DNA from: Hyphomicrobiales bacterium
GTDB lineage: Bacteria; Pseudomonadota; Alphaproteobacteria; Rhizobiales; Aestuariivirgaceae
Length of the DNA: 44,955 bases
Direction of reading: 5' to 3'
Assembly: GCA_016710435.1 (NCBI GenBank)
Contig: JADJVV010000012.1
Location: 1 to 44,955, forward strand
The notes beneath the pieces were generated by a model that did not search any database, was not told where the DNA came from, and was given only the letters and a program-made list of their open reading frames with translations. The position numbers and the translations under genes are program-made. Shown here in pieces: positions 17,207 through 28,100 of this stretch (position 1 is its first letter; every line of letters starts with the position of its first letter).

Positions 17207-17524
17207 ATGGCTCGTGCAACCGATACCCTGTTCGCGGTGAATGTCGTTCCTGAGCGGACGACTCGCGATCAGCTGAAGGACGCCAACGGCGATCCCTTGT
17301 CCAACGCTCTGTTGGCTGCTGTCGTTTCCGATTTGTCGGGAGCTGCCGTCAACCAGACCTTTGCCATCATCCTGACGCAGGACGTCCCGGCCAGCTCCGG
17401 AACCCGGTATAAGGGATTGGTGAAGGGCTCGCTGGCGATCGACATCGTCAACGGGAAGCAGTACATCAAGACCTCGGCCGTTGGTGCAACCGACGCCTGG
17501 GCCGTGGTGGGAACGCAGACCTGA
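17207..17524 (+). CDS. Small post-capsid protein (candidate head decoration)
   Basis: 105 residues, beta-rich with Thr/Val/Ala and a short helix, starting after a strong AAGGAGG. No family recognised. A small gene placed directly after the capsid gene and before a strong terminator is often a decoration or cement protein made in high amounts. That role is inferred from position alone. It forms a two-gene unit with the capsid gene, closed by the terminator at 17547-17574. Confidence 0.6.
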   Translation: MARATDTLFAVNVVPERTTRDQLKDANGDPLSNALLAAVVSDLSGAAVNQTFAIILTQDVPASSGTRYKGLVKGSLAIDIVNGKQYIKTSAVGATDAWAVVGTQT

Positions 17525-17546
17525 CCGGAACCGAGAGGTAACGATC

Positions 17547-17574
17547 AAAGGGGCCAGGGCAACCTGGCCTTTTT
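17547..17574 (+). terminator. Rho-independent terminator after the capsid unit
   Basis: GGCCAGG (17552-17558), loop GCAA, CCTGGCC (17563-17569), then TTTTT. The stem extends by A-T and G-T pairs on both sides. It should lower read-through from the highly expressed capsid genes into the connector and tail genes. Confidence 0.85.
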
Positions 17575-17601
17575 GCTTATATTCAAAAAACGGAGGATCA
17601 C

Positions 17602-17973
17602 ATGGAAGTCAAGCTTATTAAGGTCGGGGCCATCCAACCGAACAACCAGATCCACTCGTTCTCCCAACGGAAGAACTTCGAGTGCATACTGGAAGGCGAT
17701 CCCTCCGCGTGGATCCTCACGGTCACGGACCTCGAGCTTGTCTCGAACGCCGTCAAGTACCACGGATGGTGCCTGCTCGAGCCGGAGAACGTCCAGTGCC
17801 CGATCATCCCGAACTGCGATGGCCACGATATGCCATCCGACTTCATGTTCGAGCGCGGCGATCTCGCCAAGCGGTACTTGAGCAAGCAGACCGAAGCCAC
17901 GCAGGAAAAGCTGTCACGGTTCACCAAGAAGAAGGCCAAGGATGATCCGAACAACCCTCCAGCGGCTGACTGA
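17602..17973 (+). CDS. Hypothetical protein (123 aa)
   Basis: Unrecognised. The N-terminal 90 residues look like a small mixed alpha/beta domain; the C-terminus (about 95-123) is Lys-rich then Pro/Asp-rich (FTKKKAKDDPNNPP). GGAGG precedes the ATG. It lies between the post-capsid terminator and the adaptor-like gene, overlapping the latter by 32 bases, so a head-completion role is possible. Confidence 0.6.
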   Translation: MEVKLIKVGAIQPNNQIHSFSQRKNFECILEGDPSAWILTVTDLELVSNAVKYHGWCLLEPENVQCPIIPNCDGHDMPSDFMFERGDLAKRYLSKQTEATQEKLSRFTKKKAKDDPNNPPAAD

Positions 17974-18814
17974 ACGCCTTCCAAGGGCGTTGCAGAACAG
18001 GTACTCGCTCCCTGCTGGAGCGTTCTGGGTCGACATGTACAACGATCTGCTCGGTGAACTCGAGCGGATGGCGTGCGGCCCGAACGGAATCATCAGCGTC
18101 CCGATTCCGTGGGAGATGTGCCAGAACGAGGTCGTGCTCCCGCAACAGCTCGTCGACGTGACGGCCGCATACCGCTCGACGACCGGACCCGAGAATGGCA
18201 AGTTGAGCATCGCCCCATCGGAGGGCGGCTTCTTCATCGTTGATGAAGTTCCTGCTGCGTCCACCATGGTTGGCCACGACAGCCTGTCCCTTCAGCAGTT
18301 TCGTGGGCGCGACTGGGTTGCCAGCGACGCCATCGACCTCGCCCTCGCCGGCGACGCCATCATCACGCACTCTGGGCCTCCAGGCAACGACAGCTACTTC
18401 ATGTCGAGTTTCCCTACCGCCGCCTGGATCGCCACAACCGTGACCGCGGACTCCACGGGTCGCAACGTAGCCGCCATCCCATACGAGCAGGGCGAGCAGG
18501 ACTGGGCCCCGGTCGGAAGCCAACACTCCTTCGTGTTCCGCGACTTCCTGGTTGCCATCGGTCACCGCAAGTACAAGCGGGCCGCATCCCTCGCGTCGCA
18601 GTCCAGCATCGCCCCGGAGTGGGATGAGCTGGTCGCCACCTGGCTTCGGTTCAAGGGTGAGACCCAGACTGACGCCGAGTCCGAGCAGGCCGCCTTGTGG
18701 GCCAGGGCGTGGGTGGCGCAGTCCGAGCGGTGGAAGGCGTTCCATACCAGGGCTCCCATCAATCTCCGCCCCAAGGGCCTCCGCCTGCCACTGGTGATGA
18801 ACGGGGCTCGCTGA
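17942..18814 (+). CDS. Putative head-tail connector / adaptor protein
   Basis: 290 residues. No clear family signature. It lies after the capsid block and before a large nozzle-like protein, where podovirus-type phages encode head-tail connectors. The N-terminal TLQRLTERLPRALQNRY segment and the central FWVDMYNDLLGELERMA helix fit an adaptor with a helical core. The ATG at 17942 overlaps the upstream gene by 32 bases; the stop overlaps the next ATG by one base (TGATG). The role is inferred from position. Confidence 0.5.
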   Translation: MIRTTLQRLTERLPRALQNRYSLPAGAFWVDMYNDLLGELERMACGPNGIISVPIPWEMCQNEVVLPQQLVDVTAAYRSTTGPENGKLSIAPSEGGFFIVDEVPAASTMVGHDSLSLQQFRGRDWVASDAIDLALAGDAIITHSGPPGNDSYFMSSFPTAAWIATTVTADSTGRNVAAIPYEQGEQDWAPVGSQHSFVFRDFLVAIGHRKYKRAASLASQSSIAPEWDELVATWLRFKGETQTDAESEQAALWARAWVAQSERWKAFHTRAPINLRPKGLRLPLVMNGAR

Positions 18815-20952
18815 TGCCCGATGTGAACCGGATCCAGCTTCTTGGCCAGGACGATGGCGAGGACAGCCTCAACCAGGTCCAGGACGTCGGCGGCAAGGCG
18901 ATGGTCGAGCTCCGGAACCTGATTCCTGGGAAGACCTCGACTCCCCGTGGCGGCATCCCACGCATTGCGGAGAATGCCGCGCTCGCCAACCTGGATTGGG
19001 TATACCCATTTCGGTCGACTCTCCAGCCGGAGCTGACGATCGGGAAGATCGGGGTGGACCTGGTGCAGATCGACCAGCGCGCGAACGTGGTCGTGATCCG
19101 CAGCAAGGCCTTCCCGTCATCTGCCACCAAGCCATGCGCCGAGCGCGTGGGCGACACCGTCATCGTGAGTTGCGACTATCCGTCCCTGGCCACGACCGCA
19201 TGGGCCGTGACGCAGGATGGCCGCTCCCTCAAGGTGAGGCCTGCCAACATCGAGCGATCCTCGAGCACGGTTATCTCGGCCGCATTCAACCAGTTCTCGT
19301 CCGCCTTCATGAATCCGAAGCGTGCGGCCCGGATGTTCTCCACCACCTGGGTGATGCGTGACGACGACGGCGCCATGTCTCCCACAGGATCTGGCGTTCC
19401 TGGAACGACATACACCTGGGGCGAGGCGAAGTCCGAATCCTGGGAGGACCTGAACGGCCGCTTCATCTTCGGCGGCGAGGACCTCGATGGTGAGGGCGAG
19501 CTCGAGGTGACGGTTACGGTCTCGAACATTCCAGAGGGCGCGACGCACCTTCGGATGTGGTGCACCAAGATGTCGGAGTGGGAACAGCTCTCCGGGAACG
19601 ATGCGGCGGCGACCATCGTTGCCGGCCTGTCGCTGCGCTGGTGGATGGACATCTCGATCGCCGACCGGGTTGTGACGCCCAACGGAATCCAGTTCACCCA
19701 GAAGCTGAACAAGTCCGAGGGATCCCTGGCTGGGGAGATCAACGCAGTCGACACGACAGGAGCCAACGAGGTCCCGCCGTGTCGCTCAATGCGGTACCTG
19801 AACGGGCTCCTGTGGGCATGCGGCGCCAAGATCGGAGACTCCCCGGGCCGGTGCTACTACTCCCTGGACGTGACCGGAACCAGCCCGCTGCGCTCCCTCT
19901 CCCTGTTCAACCTCACGGACAGGGCGATCGACACCAGCCAGGACGACACCGAGCAGTCGATGGGACTTGCCTCCACCAGGGGCCACCTCATCATCATCAA
20001 CGAGCGCGACGTGTGGATGCTGGACAACGGCGACCCTGACAACCAGCCGCGCAAGATCGCCGAGGACATGGGCACCCTGTTTCCTGGAACGATCTGCGAG
20101 CACAACCAGATGGTCTGGTACCTGTCCAGCCAGGGGCCTGCCCGCATCAGCGGCGACACGGTGGAGCTGGTGGAGAAGTTCTCCATCTCCGACCTGTGGC
20201 CATCCCCAGATGGCGGCGACCCGTACTTCCATGCCTTGAGCCGCACCGAGAAGGCGAGCGTTTGGAGCGTCTGGCACAACAACACCTGGTACATTGGAAA
20301 CCGCAACCGCGTTGTCGGCATGAAGATGTCGGCCAACAAGATCGAGGGTGGCTTCCGCGTGACTCCAGCTTCTGGCTCTGGCGTGGTCACCGCGCTTCCT
20401 GCCAGGATGTCCGACTCGCGCGTCATCATGTTCGGCGGCGGGGCGATCCATACCTGGATGGATCCGAACCAGACTGTCGACGGCAATGGTTTCTACTTCA
20501 CAGCTGAGGCCCGATATCGCATTGGGCGCATCGATGGACGCCGGTGGTACAAGGTGGCCGAGGCCTATGACATCCTTGCGCATGCGCACTGGGATGATGA
20601 CGGCGACATGCTGACGACCGTCGAGTCGCAGGGTGATCGGTACGCATTCCTGTTCAAGTATGAGCAACGTCCCATCACGGACGCCCTCCAGAACTCCGAC
20701 ATCAGCAACGGTGCACGCTGGGTCATCCAGCAAGGCCTTCCTGAAGGCATCATCGGCGCGTTCTTCGTGGTCGGGATCCGGAAGATCGTGCGCGGCCCGT
20801 TCATCCTTGGCGGCATGGAGATCGGAATTGTGCCATGCAAGGGCCATGAATTCGAGTACGTTTCATTTAGTTCCGGCCAGGTGATCGAACCCGAGCTGGA
20901 CGGAAACCTTCTGGTCTTCGATCCAGAGTTCAATCGAGGGTACGATGGGTGA
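18814..20952 (+). CDS. Tail nozzle / stabilisation-like protein with beta-propeller character
   Basis: 712 residues. The start at 18814 is coupled to the previous stop (TGATG); the in-frame upstream extension lies inside that gene and is low complexity. The middle part contains repeated strand-rich segments, for example MRYLNGLLWACG, GHLIIINERDVWMLD, NQMVWYLSSQGPARIS and ASVWSVWHNNTWYIG. These are the pattern of a beta propeller as seen in podovirus nozzle or plug proteins (T7 gp12, P22 gp10). A structural tail role is likely; the exact family is uncertain. It overlaps the spike gene by eight bases. Confidence 0.6.
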   Translation: MPDVNRIQLLGQDDGEDSLNQVQDVGGKAMVELRNLIPGKTSTPRGGIPRIAENAALANLDWVYPFRSTLQPELTIGKIGVDLVQIDQRANVVVIRSKAFPSSATKPCAERVGDTVIVSCDYPSLATTAWAVTQDGRSLKVRPANIERSSSTVISAAFNQFSSAFMNPKRAARMFSTTWVMRDDDGAMSPTGSGVPGTTYTWGEAKSESWEDLNGRFIFGGEDLDGEGELEVTVTVSNIPEGATHLRMWCTKMSEWEQLSGNDAAATIVAGLSLRWWMDISIADRVVTPNGIQFTQKLNKSEGSLAGEINAVDTTGANEVPPCRSMRYLNGLLWACGAKIGDSPGRCYYSLDVTGTSPLRSLSLFNLTDRAIDTSQDDTEQSMGLASTRGHLIIINERDVWMLDNGDPDNQPRKIAEDMGTLFPGTICEHNQMVWYLSSQGPARISGDTVELVEKFSISDLWPSPDGGDPYFHALSRTEKASVWSVWHNNTWYIGNRNRVVGMKMSANKIEGGFRVTPASGSGVVTALPARMSDSRVIMFGGGAIHTWMDPNQTVDGNGFYFTAEARYRIGRIDGRRWYKVAEAYDILAHAHWDDDGDMLTTVESQGDRYAFLFKYEQRPITDALQNSDISNGARWVIQQGLPEGIIGAFFVVGIRKIVRGPFILGGMEIGIVPCKGHEFEYVSFSSGQVIEPELDGNLLVFDPEFNRGYDG

Positions 20953-22579
20953 TAGAGTCACACGCCAGTTCATCGACGAGACGACCGGAGACCCGATCAC
21001 AGGCGGTCAGTTCCGCCTCGTCTCGAAAACCGACACGGCGTATGCGAACATCACCTTGGTCGAGATCCCTGACCAGACTCCAGGTGTTCCTGACGGACGC
21101 TATGCCTCCCCGACGACGGTTCAGACTGGCGTGTACGGGATAGAGCGGTATCTCAATGGCGCATGGGAGCCGACCACCGATGAGCTGACTGTTGAGCCTG
21201 GCCGCTGGCGCAATAGTGGCGGCGGCGAGATGATCGTTGCCGACTACCTGGAGGCAGTGATCCGCGCCGGCGGGCACTTTGGCGAGGGAAGCAACCCAGA
21301 TCTCGTCACCCTTGGAACGGTTCTCAGCTACGCTCATGATGAAGGATTCAACACGGTTGTTGTGGGATCCTTCCGCGGAACCAAGGTGTGGACGGGAGCA
21401 GCCGCCCTGGTCGTCCCTGACGGGATGTTCCTGGACCTGGCTGGAGCGACCATCCAGTGCTCGACGCCCGACGTGGCGGCGGTGCTGTGCGATGGATCGG
21501 CCTGCATCGTCAACGGGACCATCGCCTGCTCCGGCACCGGATCCGCCCAGCACGTCACAGCAGGAGACCCTACCAAGGAGATCTCATTCATCGACGTCGC
21601 CTTCACGGGCCTGGCAGGCACCCATGCGACCGTGACCACGGCAGCAGGAGCGAACGCAAGAGCGACATTCATCGCCTGTTCCAACGTCGTCGTACCCACC
21701 ATCGACGCAACTCTCTCGGTCGCTCCGCAAACGGTGATCGGCGGAAGGCAGAACGCCTCCCAGGTGAATGGGGATCCTTTCATCCCGGCCGCCCAGGCAA
21801 ATGCCACGGCTACAGAGATTGGTGATCTCGTTCGGTTTCTCCAGTCCGCCGTCGCTCCTGCTGGCTCCGAGATCCCACCAACGAGCGAGCCGTTCACGAA
21901 CATGCGTCAGGTTGCGGCAGCAATGAGGGATTTGTGGTTCACGCAGAAGCCACTCATCTCTGGTGCCGCCAGCGCAACATCTGTCGTCTATGCGAAAAAA
22001 GACTCTGACCTCGGAGTTTCTGACCCAAAGACGAAAATCACTTCGATCAGCGCAAACGCGTACGGAGATTCCGTCAACTCGAACGCTTCGATTTCTCTGA
22101 ATGGGGTCGAAAGAAAATGCATCGTCATCGAGAATGGGAAATTCAGGTCAGCAAAGATCTACATCGCAATTGGCGCTCTGCACCAATTCACGTTCACTCC
22201 AGTCATTAATCCGCAACCTATCAATGTCAGTGGATCTATCGAGGTGAATATCGCAGACTTCATCTCTGATTTGAAGTCTGCATTTCCAAGCAATTCGATC
22301 AAGGGATTGAAGATCGACTACAAGGAAATGGTTGTCGGCGTTTCGAACATCGGCGGATCTCCTCTATACAACGGAGGAAGCAACTCTTTCGTGATCCCGA
22401 TCGTAGATCCTGTTTCAATCAGCTTGTACAGGCCGGTGTATCCTCTGTACTTCTACACGCCGAACACGAAAGCGTACAACGCGAAGATCGTGATCGAGAT
22501 CGACGTCGAGATGTTCAACGAATCAACCGCGAACGGTCTCTTCCAAAGGTACGGGACGATCGCGTCCCCATCCATCTAA
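20945..22579 (+). CDS. Tailspike / fibre protein with beta-helix-like region
   Basis: 544 residues. The N-terminal about 90 residues begin VTRQFIDETTGDPITGGQFRL, a likely particle-binding head domain. Residues about 125-265 show short repeating strands (VVPDGMFLDLAGATIQC, IVNGTIACSGTG, ISFIDVAFTGL, ARATFIACSNVVV) typical of right-handed beta helices in pectate-lyase-like spikes. The C-terminal half is also beta-rich and AT-richer than its neighbours. Enzyme residues cannot be identified. This would be a second host-recognition protein besides the fibre at the left edge. Confidence 0.65.
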   Translation: MGDRVTRQFIDETTGDPITGGQFRLVSKTDTAYANITLVEIPDQTPGVPDGRYASPTTVQTGVYGIERYLNGAWEPTTDELTVEPGRWRNSGGGEMIVADYLEAVIRAGGHFGEGSNPDLVTLGTVLSYAHDEGFNTVVVGSFRGTKVWTGAAALVVPDGMFLDLAGATIQCSTPDVAAVLCDGSACIVNGTIACSGTGSAQHVTAGDPTKEISFIDVAFTGLAGTHATVTTAAGANARATFIACSNVVVPTIDATLSVAPQTVIGGRQNASQVNGDPFIPAAQANATATEIGDLVRFLQSAVAPAGSEIPPTSEPFTNMRQVAAAMRDLWFTQKPLISGAASATSVVYAKKDSDLGVSDPKTKITSISANAYGDSVNSNASISLNGVERKCIVIENGKFRSAKIYIAIGALHQFTFTPVINPQPINVSGSIEVNIADFISDLKSAFPSNSIKGLKIDYKEMVVGVSNIGGSPLYNGGSNSFVIPIVDPVSISLYRPVYPLYFYTPNTKAYNAKIVIEIDVEMFNESTANGLFQRYGTIASPSI

Positions 22580-22588
22580 GAGGAAACG

Positions 22589-23278
22589 ATGGCTCAATAC
22601 ACGAAATACACGGGACCATCTTCTGGCAATCGTCTTGGCGTTGCGGCTGACGAACTGCTCGGTCGTCGCATTGCTGGCCGTGACCCGGGGCTCAACGCTC
22701 GCTTCGCCATGGCGGACGAGGCAACACGCCAGTCCGTAGCCAACGCCAATGCGACGAACGCAGCGACCCTTGCTCGCGGAGGCGGAGCGTTCTCGCCAGC
22801 CATGCGCAGGAACGTCCAGGGAGGCCAGTACCAGGGCGCCCAGGCTGTTTCCCAGAACATGCTGGGCCAGGCCTCGCAAGCTGCCCAGGCACAGGATAGC
22901 GCCATGCAGATGGGCATGGCTCGTGGTCAACAGGACGCGGACCGACAGATGGGATACCTGAAGCTGGCCAACGAGAATGCCCAGGCGATGGGTGACGCAA
23001 CGACGTCATCCGCCCTCCAGGGGATCTACATGGGTGGAGCTGGCCAGGAGTACACGGATGCGGGCCGCTCCAGTCAAGCCCAGGATGCGCAGCGCGCAGC
23101 CGAGGAAGAGGCGTGGGCGAAGCGCTACATGGAAAGCCAGAATGTGAAGGGTGACGAAGATCCCGCCTGGAAGCGAGGGCTCAAGGGAGTTCTTGGTGGC
23201 GCGGCAGCCGGGTCCGCATTTGGGCCAATCGGTTCTGGCGTAGGCGCTGGGGCCGGAGCCCTTCTTTCCCTGTTTTGA
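22589..23278 (+). CDS. Internal virion (ejection-type) protein, Ala/Gln/Gly-rich
   Basis: 229 residues. Long helical Ala/Gln/Met stretches (QAVSQNMLGQASQAAQAQDSA) are followed by a Gly/Ala-rich C-terminus (about 200-229, GGAAAGSAFGPIGSGVGAGAGALL) that could insert in a membrane. This matches the layout of small podovirus ejection proteins. It stands first in a run of four genes ending in a 2008-residue protein, the order expected for ejection protein operons. The Shine-Dalgarno is AGAGGAAA. Confidence 0.6.
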   Translation: MAQYTKYTGPSSGNRLGVAADELLGRRIAGRDPGLNARFAMADEATRQSVANANATNAATLARGGGAFSPAMRRNVQGGQYQGAQAVSQNMLGQASQAAQAQDSAMQMGMARGQQDADRQMGYLKLANENAQAMGDATTSSALQGIYMGGAGQEYTDAGRSSQAQDAQRAAEEEAWAKRYMESQNVKGDEDPAWKRGLKGVLGGAAAGSAFGPIGSGVGAGAGALLSLF

Positions 23279-23290
23279 TGGAGGCTTCTG

Positions 23291-23641
23291 ATGGATAACG
23301 TGAATGGTGGATTTGGCGGATTCATGAAGAAGTACTCCAGCTGGGACTTCTTGAATTCTCCAAAAGCAAAATCTGCTGATGGAACAGTGGCGACCCCTGG
23401 CTCTGGAGCAGGCGATCTGACGACGGTTCAGAAGATTGGGCGCGGCGGCCAGATGGCGAACACGTTCTTGCGTGACTTGTTCAGCGAGAGTGATGCGCGC
23501 GCGCAGCGCAAGCGCGAACTCGAGGAGCAGAACGCCAGGCTTGCCGAGTCGTTCCGATCGCAGCTTCCTGCCTTGGTCAAGGTTCGCCAGGATCTAGCCA
23601 ATAGGACGGCCGCGCTCTCCTCCCTTTCGAGGATGTTCTGA
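23291..23641 (+). CDS. Hypothetical internal-virion-region protein (116 aa)
   Basis: Gly-rich N-terminus followed by a charged coiled-coil-like helix (residues about 65-110, including ARAQRKRELEEQNARLAE). No family recognised. GGAGG precedes the ATG and the stop overlaps the next start as TGATG. Position between two ejection-type proteins suggests a virion or assembly role. Confidence 0.6.
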   Translation: MDNVNGGFGGFMKKYSSWDFLNSPKAKSADGTVATPGSGAGDLTTVQKIGRGGQMANTFLRDLFSESDARAQRKRELEEQNARLAESFRSQLPALVKVRQDLANRTAALSSLSRMF

Positions 23642-25092
23642 TGCCACTGTTCAGCGAAGCCATGGGCCAGCAGCTTGCCGACTACGGTGACCTTCGCGGG
23701 AAGCGTCAGGAGAAGGGCTTCAACCTGGCCGCCCAGCTTGAGCACATGAAGCGCATCACCGCCCAGGTGGACGAGGAGATCGCTCGACAGCAGGAGCTTG
23801 AGGCGTCGACACAGGCTGCCCAGGCGATCCCGTCGATGGCCGCTCCGGATCAGGTTGCGCCCACCCCAAGTATCCCGGCTGCCATCCAGTTCGCGATGAA
23901 GTCGGAATCCCCGACGATCATCCCGCAAAATCCAATTCCTGGATTCTCTGTCCCGATGCCGGGCGCCCCGGCGCCAATGCCTGGCGTCTCGTTCTCGAGC
24001 GCGCCGAAGCAGCCGCTCATCACGGGTGAGATCGGAAAGCGCTCCGTTTCCAACCGCGGCATCTCAAGCGAAGGTCGCAACACAGCGGAGCGGACCATGT
24101 TCGGTCTGCTCTCGAAGGCTCCGGAGCGCGAGCTGGACCGTAACCGCATGCTGCTCGACAGGATGACCAGGGAACGCCCAGACCTTATCGCTTCCATGTA
24201 CGACGGAGACCAAGAGATCGCCAAGGGCTACGACAGCGAGATCACCAGGCTTCAGAACTCGGTGACCGCTGGTGACGCAGCCAAGGACAAGCTGTACGTC
24301 GCCCAGCTTAACGCCTCCCAGCGTGCGACCGGATCCTACATGAGCGCGGAGATGGCGGCAGAGAGGATTGTGGCGGCAGCAGCAAACAAGGCTAAGGACA
24401 ACGAGTCCAAGATGGACCTTGAGTCGTTCAAGCAAACCTTCAAGTCAAAGCAGGAGCTTGCGAAGAATGCTGCCAAGGCGGCTGACCGGATCATCCGTCA
24501 GATGCGCGCGAAAATCACTGACCCAGAAACTCTTCAGTTCGCGACCCTTGAAGAGCAGGACAGGTTGCGCGCGAACGACAACTACTACTCCAAGAGAGCG
24601 GACGCCCTTTCCACCACAATCCAGAATGCTGTGGCCGGGCTGTTCTCGAGAGATAAGGAAACAGAAGCGCGGTCGTACCAGATTCTCACGCACTTGCAGT
24701 CAATCGGCGACGCTCCTGTTCTCCCAAATGAGAGCGACAAAGAGAAGACGTGGGGAGATAGGGTCGATGAGTTCGGCGGAGGCACCCAATACAAGGATAG
24801 GCTGAAAGCTCTCGAAAATGACGCGAAGGAGTTCAAGGCTCGCACTGATTCTGCCGGAGCTGTGCCTGTACTTCCTGACCAGACATCCGGCCCAGCCCCC
24901 AATGGCGACATCGGCGCAATCAGGGCCAAGAAGGAGAGGCGTTCCATCGCGCCACCTCCACCGCCCGCGAAGCCTTCCGTTTCAGCCAAGGAGATCGAGG
25001 CTGCCGTCCGGGCCGAGTACGCGAAGCTTGGGGCTGACGAGGCCACGATCCAGACCGCCATCAAGAAGCGGATTGCGAAGGCTAGGAAGTAG
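23641..25092 (+). CDS. Putative internal virion / ejection protein (483 aa)
   Basis: Mostly helical. A helical N-terminus is followed by a Pro-rich low-complexity stretch (about 65-125, with repeated PMPGAP-type segments) and long amphipathic helices to about residue 400. A Pro/Lys linker and a small C-terminal helical domain of the type EIEAAVRAEYAKLGADEATI follow. There is no enzymatic motif. Coupled upstream by TGATG and followed 24 bases later by the giant gene, it fits a middle-sized ejection protein. Confidence 0.6.
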   Translation: MPLFSEAMGQQLADYGDLRGKRQEKGFNLAAQLEHMKRITAQVDEEIARQQELEASTQAAQAIPSMAAPDQVAPTPSIPAAIQFAMKSESPTIIPQNPIPGFSVPMPGAPAPMPGVSFSSAPKQPLITGEIGKRSVSNRGISSEGRNTAERTMFGLLSKAPERELDRNRMLLDRMTRERPDLIASMYDGDQEIAKGYDSEITRLQNSVTAGDAAKDKLYVAQLNASQRATGSYMSAEMAAERIVAAAANKAKDNESKMDLESFKQTFKSKQELAKNAAKAADRIIRQMRAKITDPETLQFATLEEQDRLRANDNYYSKRADALSTTIQNAVAGLFSRDKETEARSYQILTHLQSIGDAPVLPNESDKEKTWGDRVDEFGGGTQYKDRLKALENDAKEFKARTDSAGAVPVLPDQTSGPAPNGDIGAIRAKKERRSIAPPPPPAKPSVSAKEIEAAVRAEYAKLGADEATIQTAIKKRIAKARK

Positions 25093-25116
25093 CTTTCCTA
25101 CAAAAGGGAGGCCAGG

Positions 25117-28100
25117 ATGGGGAAGCTAAAGAAACAGGTCGTCGACGTTCTCTCGATGCTTGCATCGGAGGATGGAGATCCGGTTGCTCCAGCCAAGATC
25201 GAGGAACAGCTCTCGGGAAAGAGCGACGCCTTGGTTGACCTGTTTGCCAAGGACCTCGGCTACGAGGGCGACAGCTTCTCCAGGCAGTATGGTGGAGCCT
25301 TTGAGCCGGACGCCCCTGTCGCGCCAGCCAGCAAGACCGAGCAGTTGTTCGGCCGGATCAAGCCTCTCCTGACTGGTAGCGCCGACAGCACTGGTGCATT
25401 CAAGGCTGGCGGCAAGCAGGAGGCTGAGTCAAACCGCACGATCGAGGGCATCTACAATGAGACTATCAAGGCAGTCAAGGGGCGCGTCGGAAAGATCCTT
25501 GGCCAGGACGCCAACTTCAAGCCGATGCTGTCGCCGCTCGGCAGGATCCTCAATGCTCCGAAGGTCGAGGAGGCCACCAAGCAGGCGTCAGCCGATGAGC
25601 TCGGTCGCGTCGTCGACCTGAACTCGGCCGAGCGGTTCGTTCGCGACCTCGCGTCTGGTGGAATGCCGCAAGATGGCACGCTGAACAAGGTGACCGGAGC
25701 CTTGAACGCTGGCGCCTCCCCTGTTCGAAGATCTGCAATCGGAAAGATCGGTCCTGGACTTACAAACACATTCTCGCTCCCATCCATCATCGGAAGAGGC
25801 AAGACGAAGTTCATGGAGGGCGACGTAGCCCGCTCTCTCGATCTGATTGGCCTGACTGGTGCGCACAATCCTGTCGAACAATTCAACACGGCTCGTGATG
25901 CCGCTGACGCAGGCCTTCTGCCGTCCCTGGCTGGTGCCGCGGCTGAAGGTGAACTGGATGCCGTGAAGGCCAAGGCCTACGCGAACATCCCGCTGACGGA
26001 GCAGGAGCAGACGATCCTTGATCGCGAAAACCGCGGACTTGGATCGAAAATTGGTGGAGCAGTTGGCGACATCGCGCACGAGGCATGGCGTGATCCAGCA
26101 AACTTCCTTCAGCAGCAGGGCGACGCGCTTGGAGATCCATTCAATGCCGCCCTCATGCTCGCGACCGGAGGCGCGGCAGGTGCTCGAAGCGCTGCCGCCA
26201 GATCCGCTGGAAACATGGCTGCGCGCGCTAAGCTCATCCCGAAGGCGGGCATCCCGCTTGGCAAGCCCATCGGCGCCCTGGCTGAAGTCGGCGCTGTCGG
26301 CGCTCTGGCGCAGGCCGGCAATGAGGGACGCATCACCACCGAGGGAGTGGTTGGCGGAATCCCGCTTGCTGTCGCAACATCGGCCATTGGTCGCATCGCT
26401 GGCGGACGTCGCGCTCGCGCCGAGGGCGGGGCCGCCCCGCGCCCCGACGAGACGGCCGCGCCCACCGCGCCCCGCGCCACCGTGCCAACCCCGGACGCGC
26501 CTCCCATCATCACGCCAATTCCTGACGTGACCATCCCGCCACCTGACGCCACCTCGGTGCCGCGCACCAGCGTCGACGGCACGCCCATTCCCGACGCGCT
26601 CCCGGCCGCCTTCGTCCCGGAGCAACCTCGCGCCGGGCCGACACCAGAGCCCGGCCCCAGCCAGGCTCCCAAGGCAAAGGGGCGCAAGGGAAGTCGCATG
26701 AAGCGAACTGCGACCGGAGCCGACGTGTCGCCCGCCCGTGCCGCCGCCCAGACCCAGTCCATCGTGGAGACAGCTCGGCGTGAGGCGCAGCACTTCTCGG
26801 ATGCCGGGGATCCTGAACTCGCCAGATCCATCATCGAGCGCACGCGCCCAATGCAGGAAGCCCTTCATGGTCCTGACGCACAGAGGGCGATGGACGCCAC
26901 CCTTGCTGACATCGCGGCCACCACCGAACGCAGGCAGCGCGGGAAGGCCAAGGAGAAGCCGAAGCAGATCCCCATGGACAATCCGCCCATGGACAAGGAG
27001 GCGGCCCGGAAGGCCATCGAGGAGGCTCGCCGTGAGGCCCAGTACTACGCCCGCAATGGGGAGCTCGATGTCGCCAACAAGGTGATCGATGATGCAGCCG
27101 ACGCCTTCAAGGCGAAGCATGGTGATGACGCGCCCAACGCCATCGAGACGGAGAAGAGGATTGTCGCAAAGCAGGTGCCCGCAAAAAAAGCTGACCCGAA
27201 GCCGGCCAAGGTAAAGCCCAAGGTCCCGGCTTCGACGGAAGAGGCTGTCGCCATTGTCCAGGAATCCCAGGACAAGATCAATCAGGCCGTAGCCGACGGT
27301 GACGCGGAGGCGGTGCGCACGGCTGCCGAGGAAGCCTCGGAGGCGATGAAGGTCGTGCACCCGGAAGGAGATGTCGCGGCCACCAAGACGCAGGAGATCG
27401 TCCAGGAGGCGGAGGCCAGGATCGAGGCAGCCGCCCCACCCCCGGAGTCTGATGCAGCCCCGGCGCCCACCACTCCTGACGCACCATCGTCCGAAGTTGT
27501 GCCGGATGCCGTGCCAGCACCGGAGCCCAAGGCTCCGAAGACCAAGAAGCCGAAGCAAAGTAAGGAAGAGGATCCGATCGCGCTTGCAAGGAAGTTGCGC
27601 GGCGGAGAGCCTGATGGAACCGAGTCGAAGGAACGGCTGACGGTTGAAGTTCGCACACCAGGCGCGAAACCAAAGACTCTCAAGTTCTCGTCTGAAGCCG
27701 ACTACAAGGAGAATCCTGTCACGGCCGCGCTGAACGACTTCCAGAACATTCGGTCCGTAAACCATTACATGGGACCGAGTAGCCCGTTTGCGAACGTGGA
27801 AACTCGCGTTGCCGTCGTGAACAAAAAGCTGAACAGGTATTCGGAGAACATCACGAAGGAGTACGAAACTCCTGATGGCCCAAAGACCTACGCGGAACTT
27901 GCGGAAGAAGGAACGCAACACGTCTTCGACGCAATCACAGATGGAGACGTCGCCCCATACGAAGCGTTCCTTGCAGAAAACAACCTGACTCCAAAGAAGT
28001 TCGCCGAGATCATCGATGCCGCGTCCATGCCGATAGATCTCCAATCCGAGATTGGTGCCATCAAGGAGGTTGTCAAGAATGGGCGTGACGGGGCTGCCCG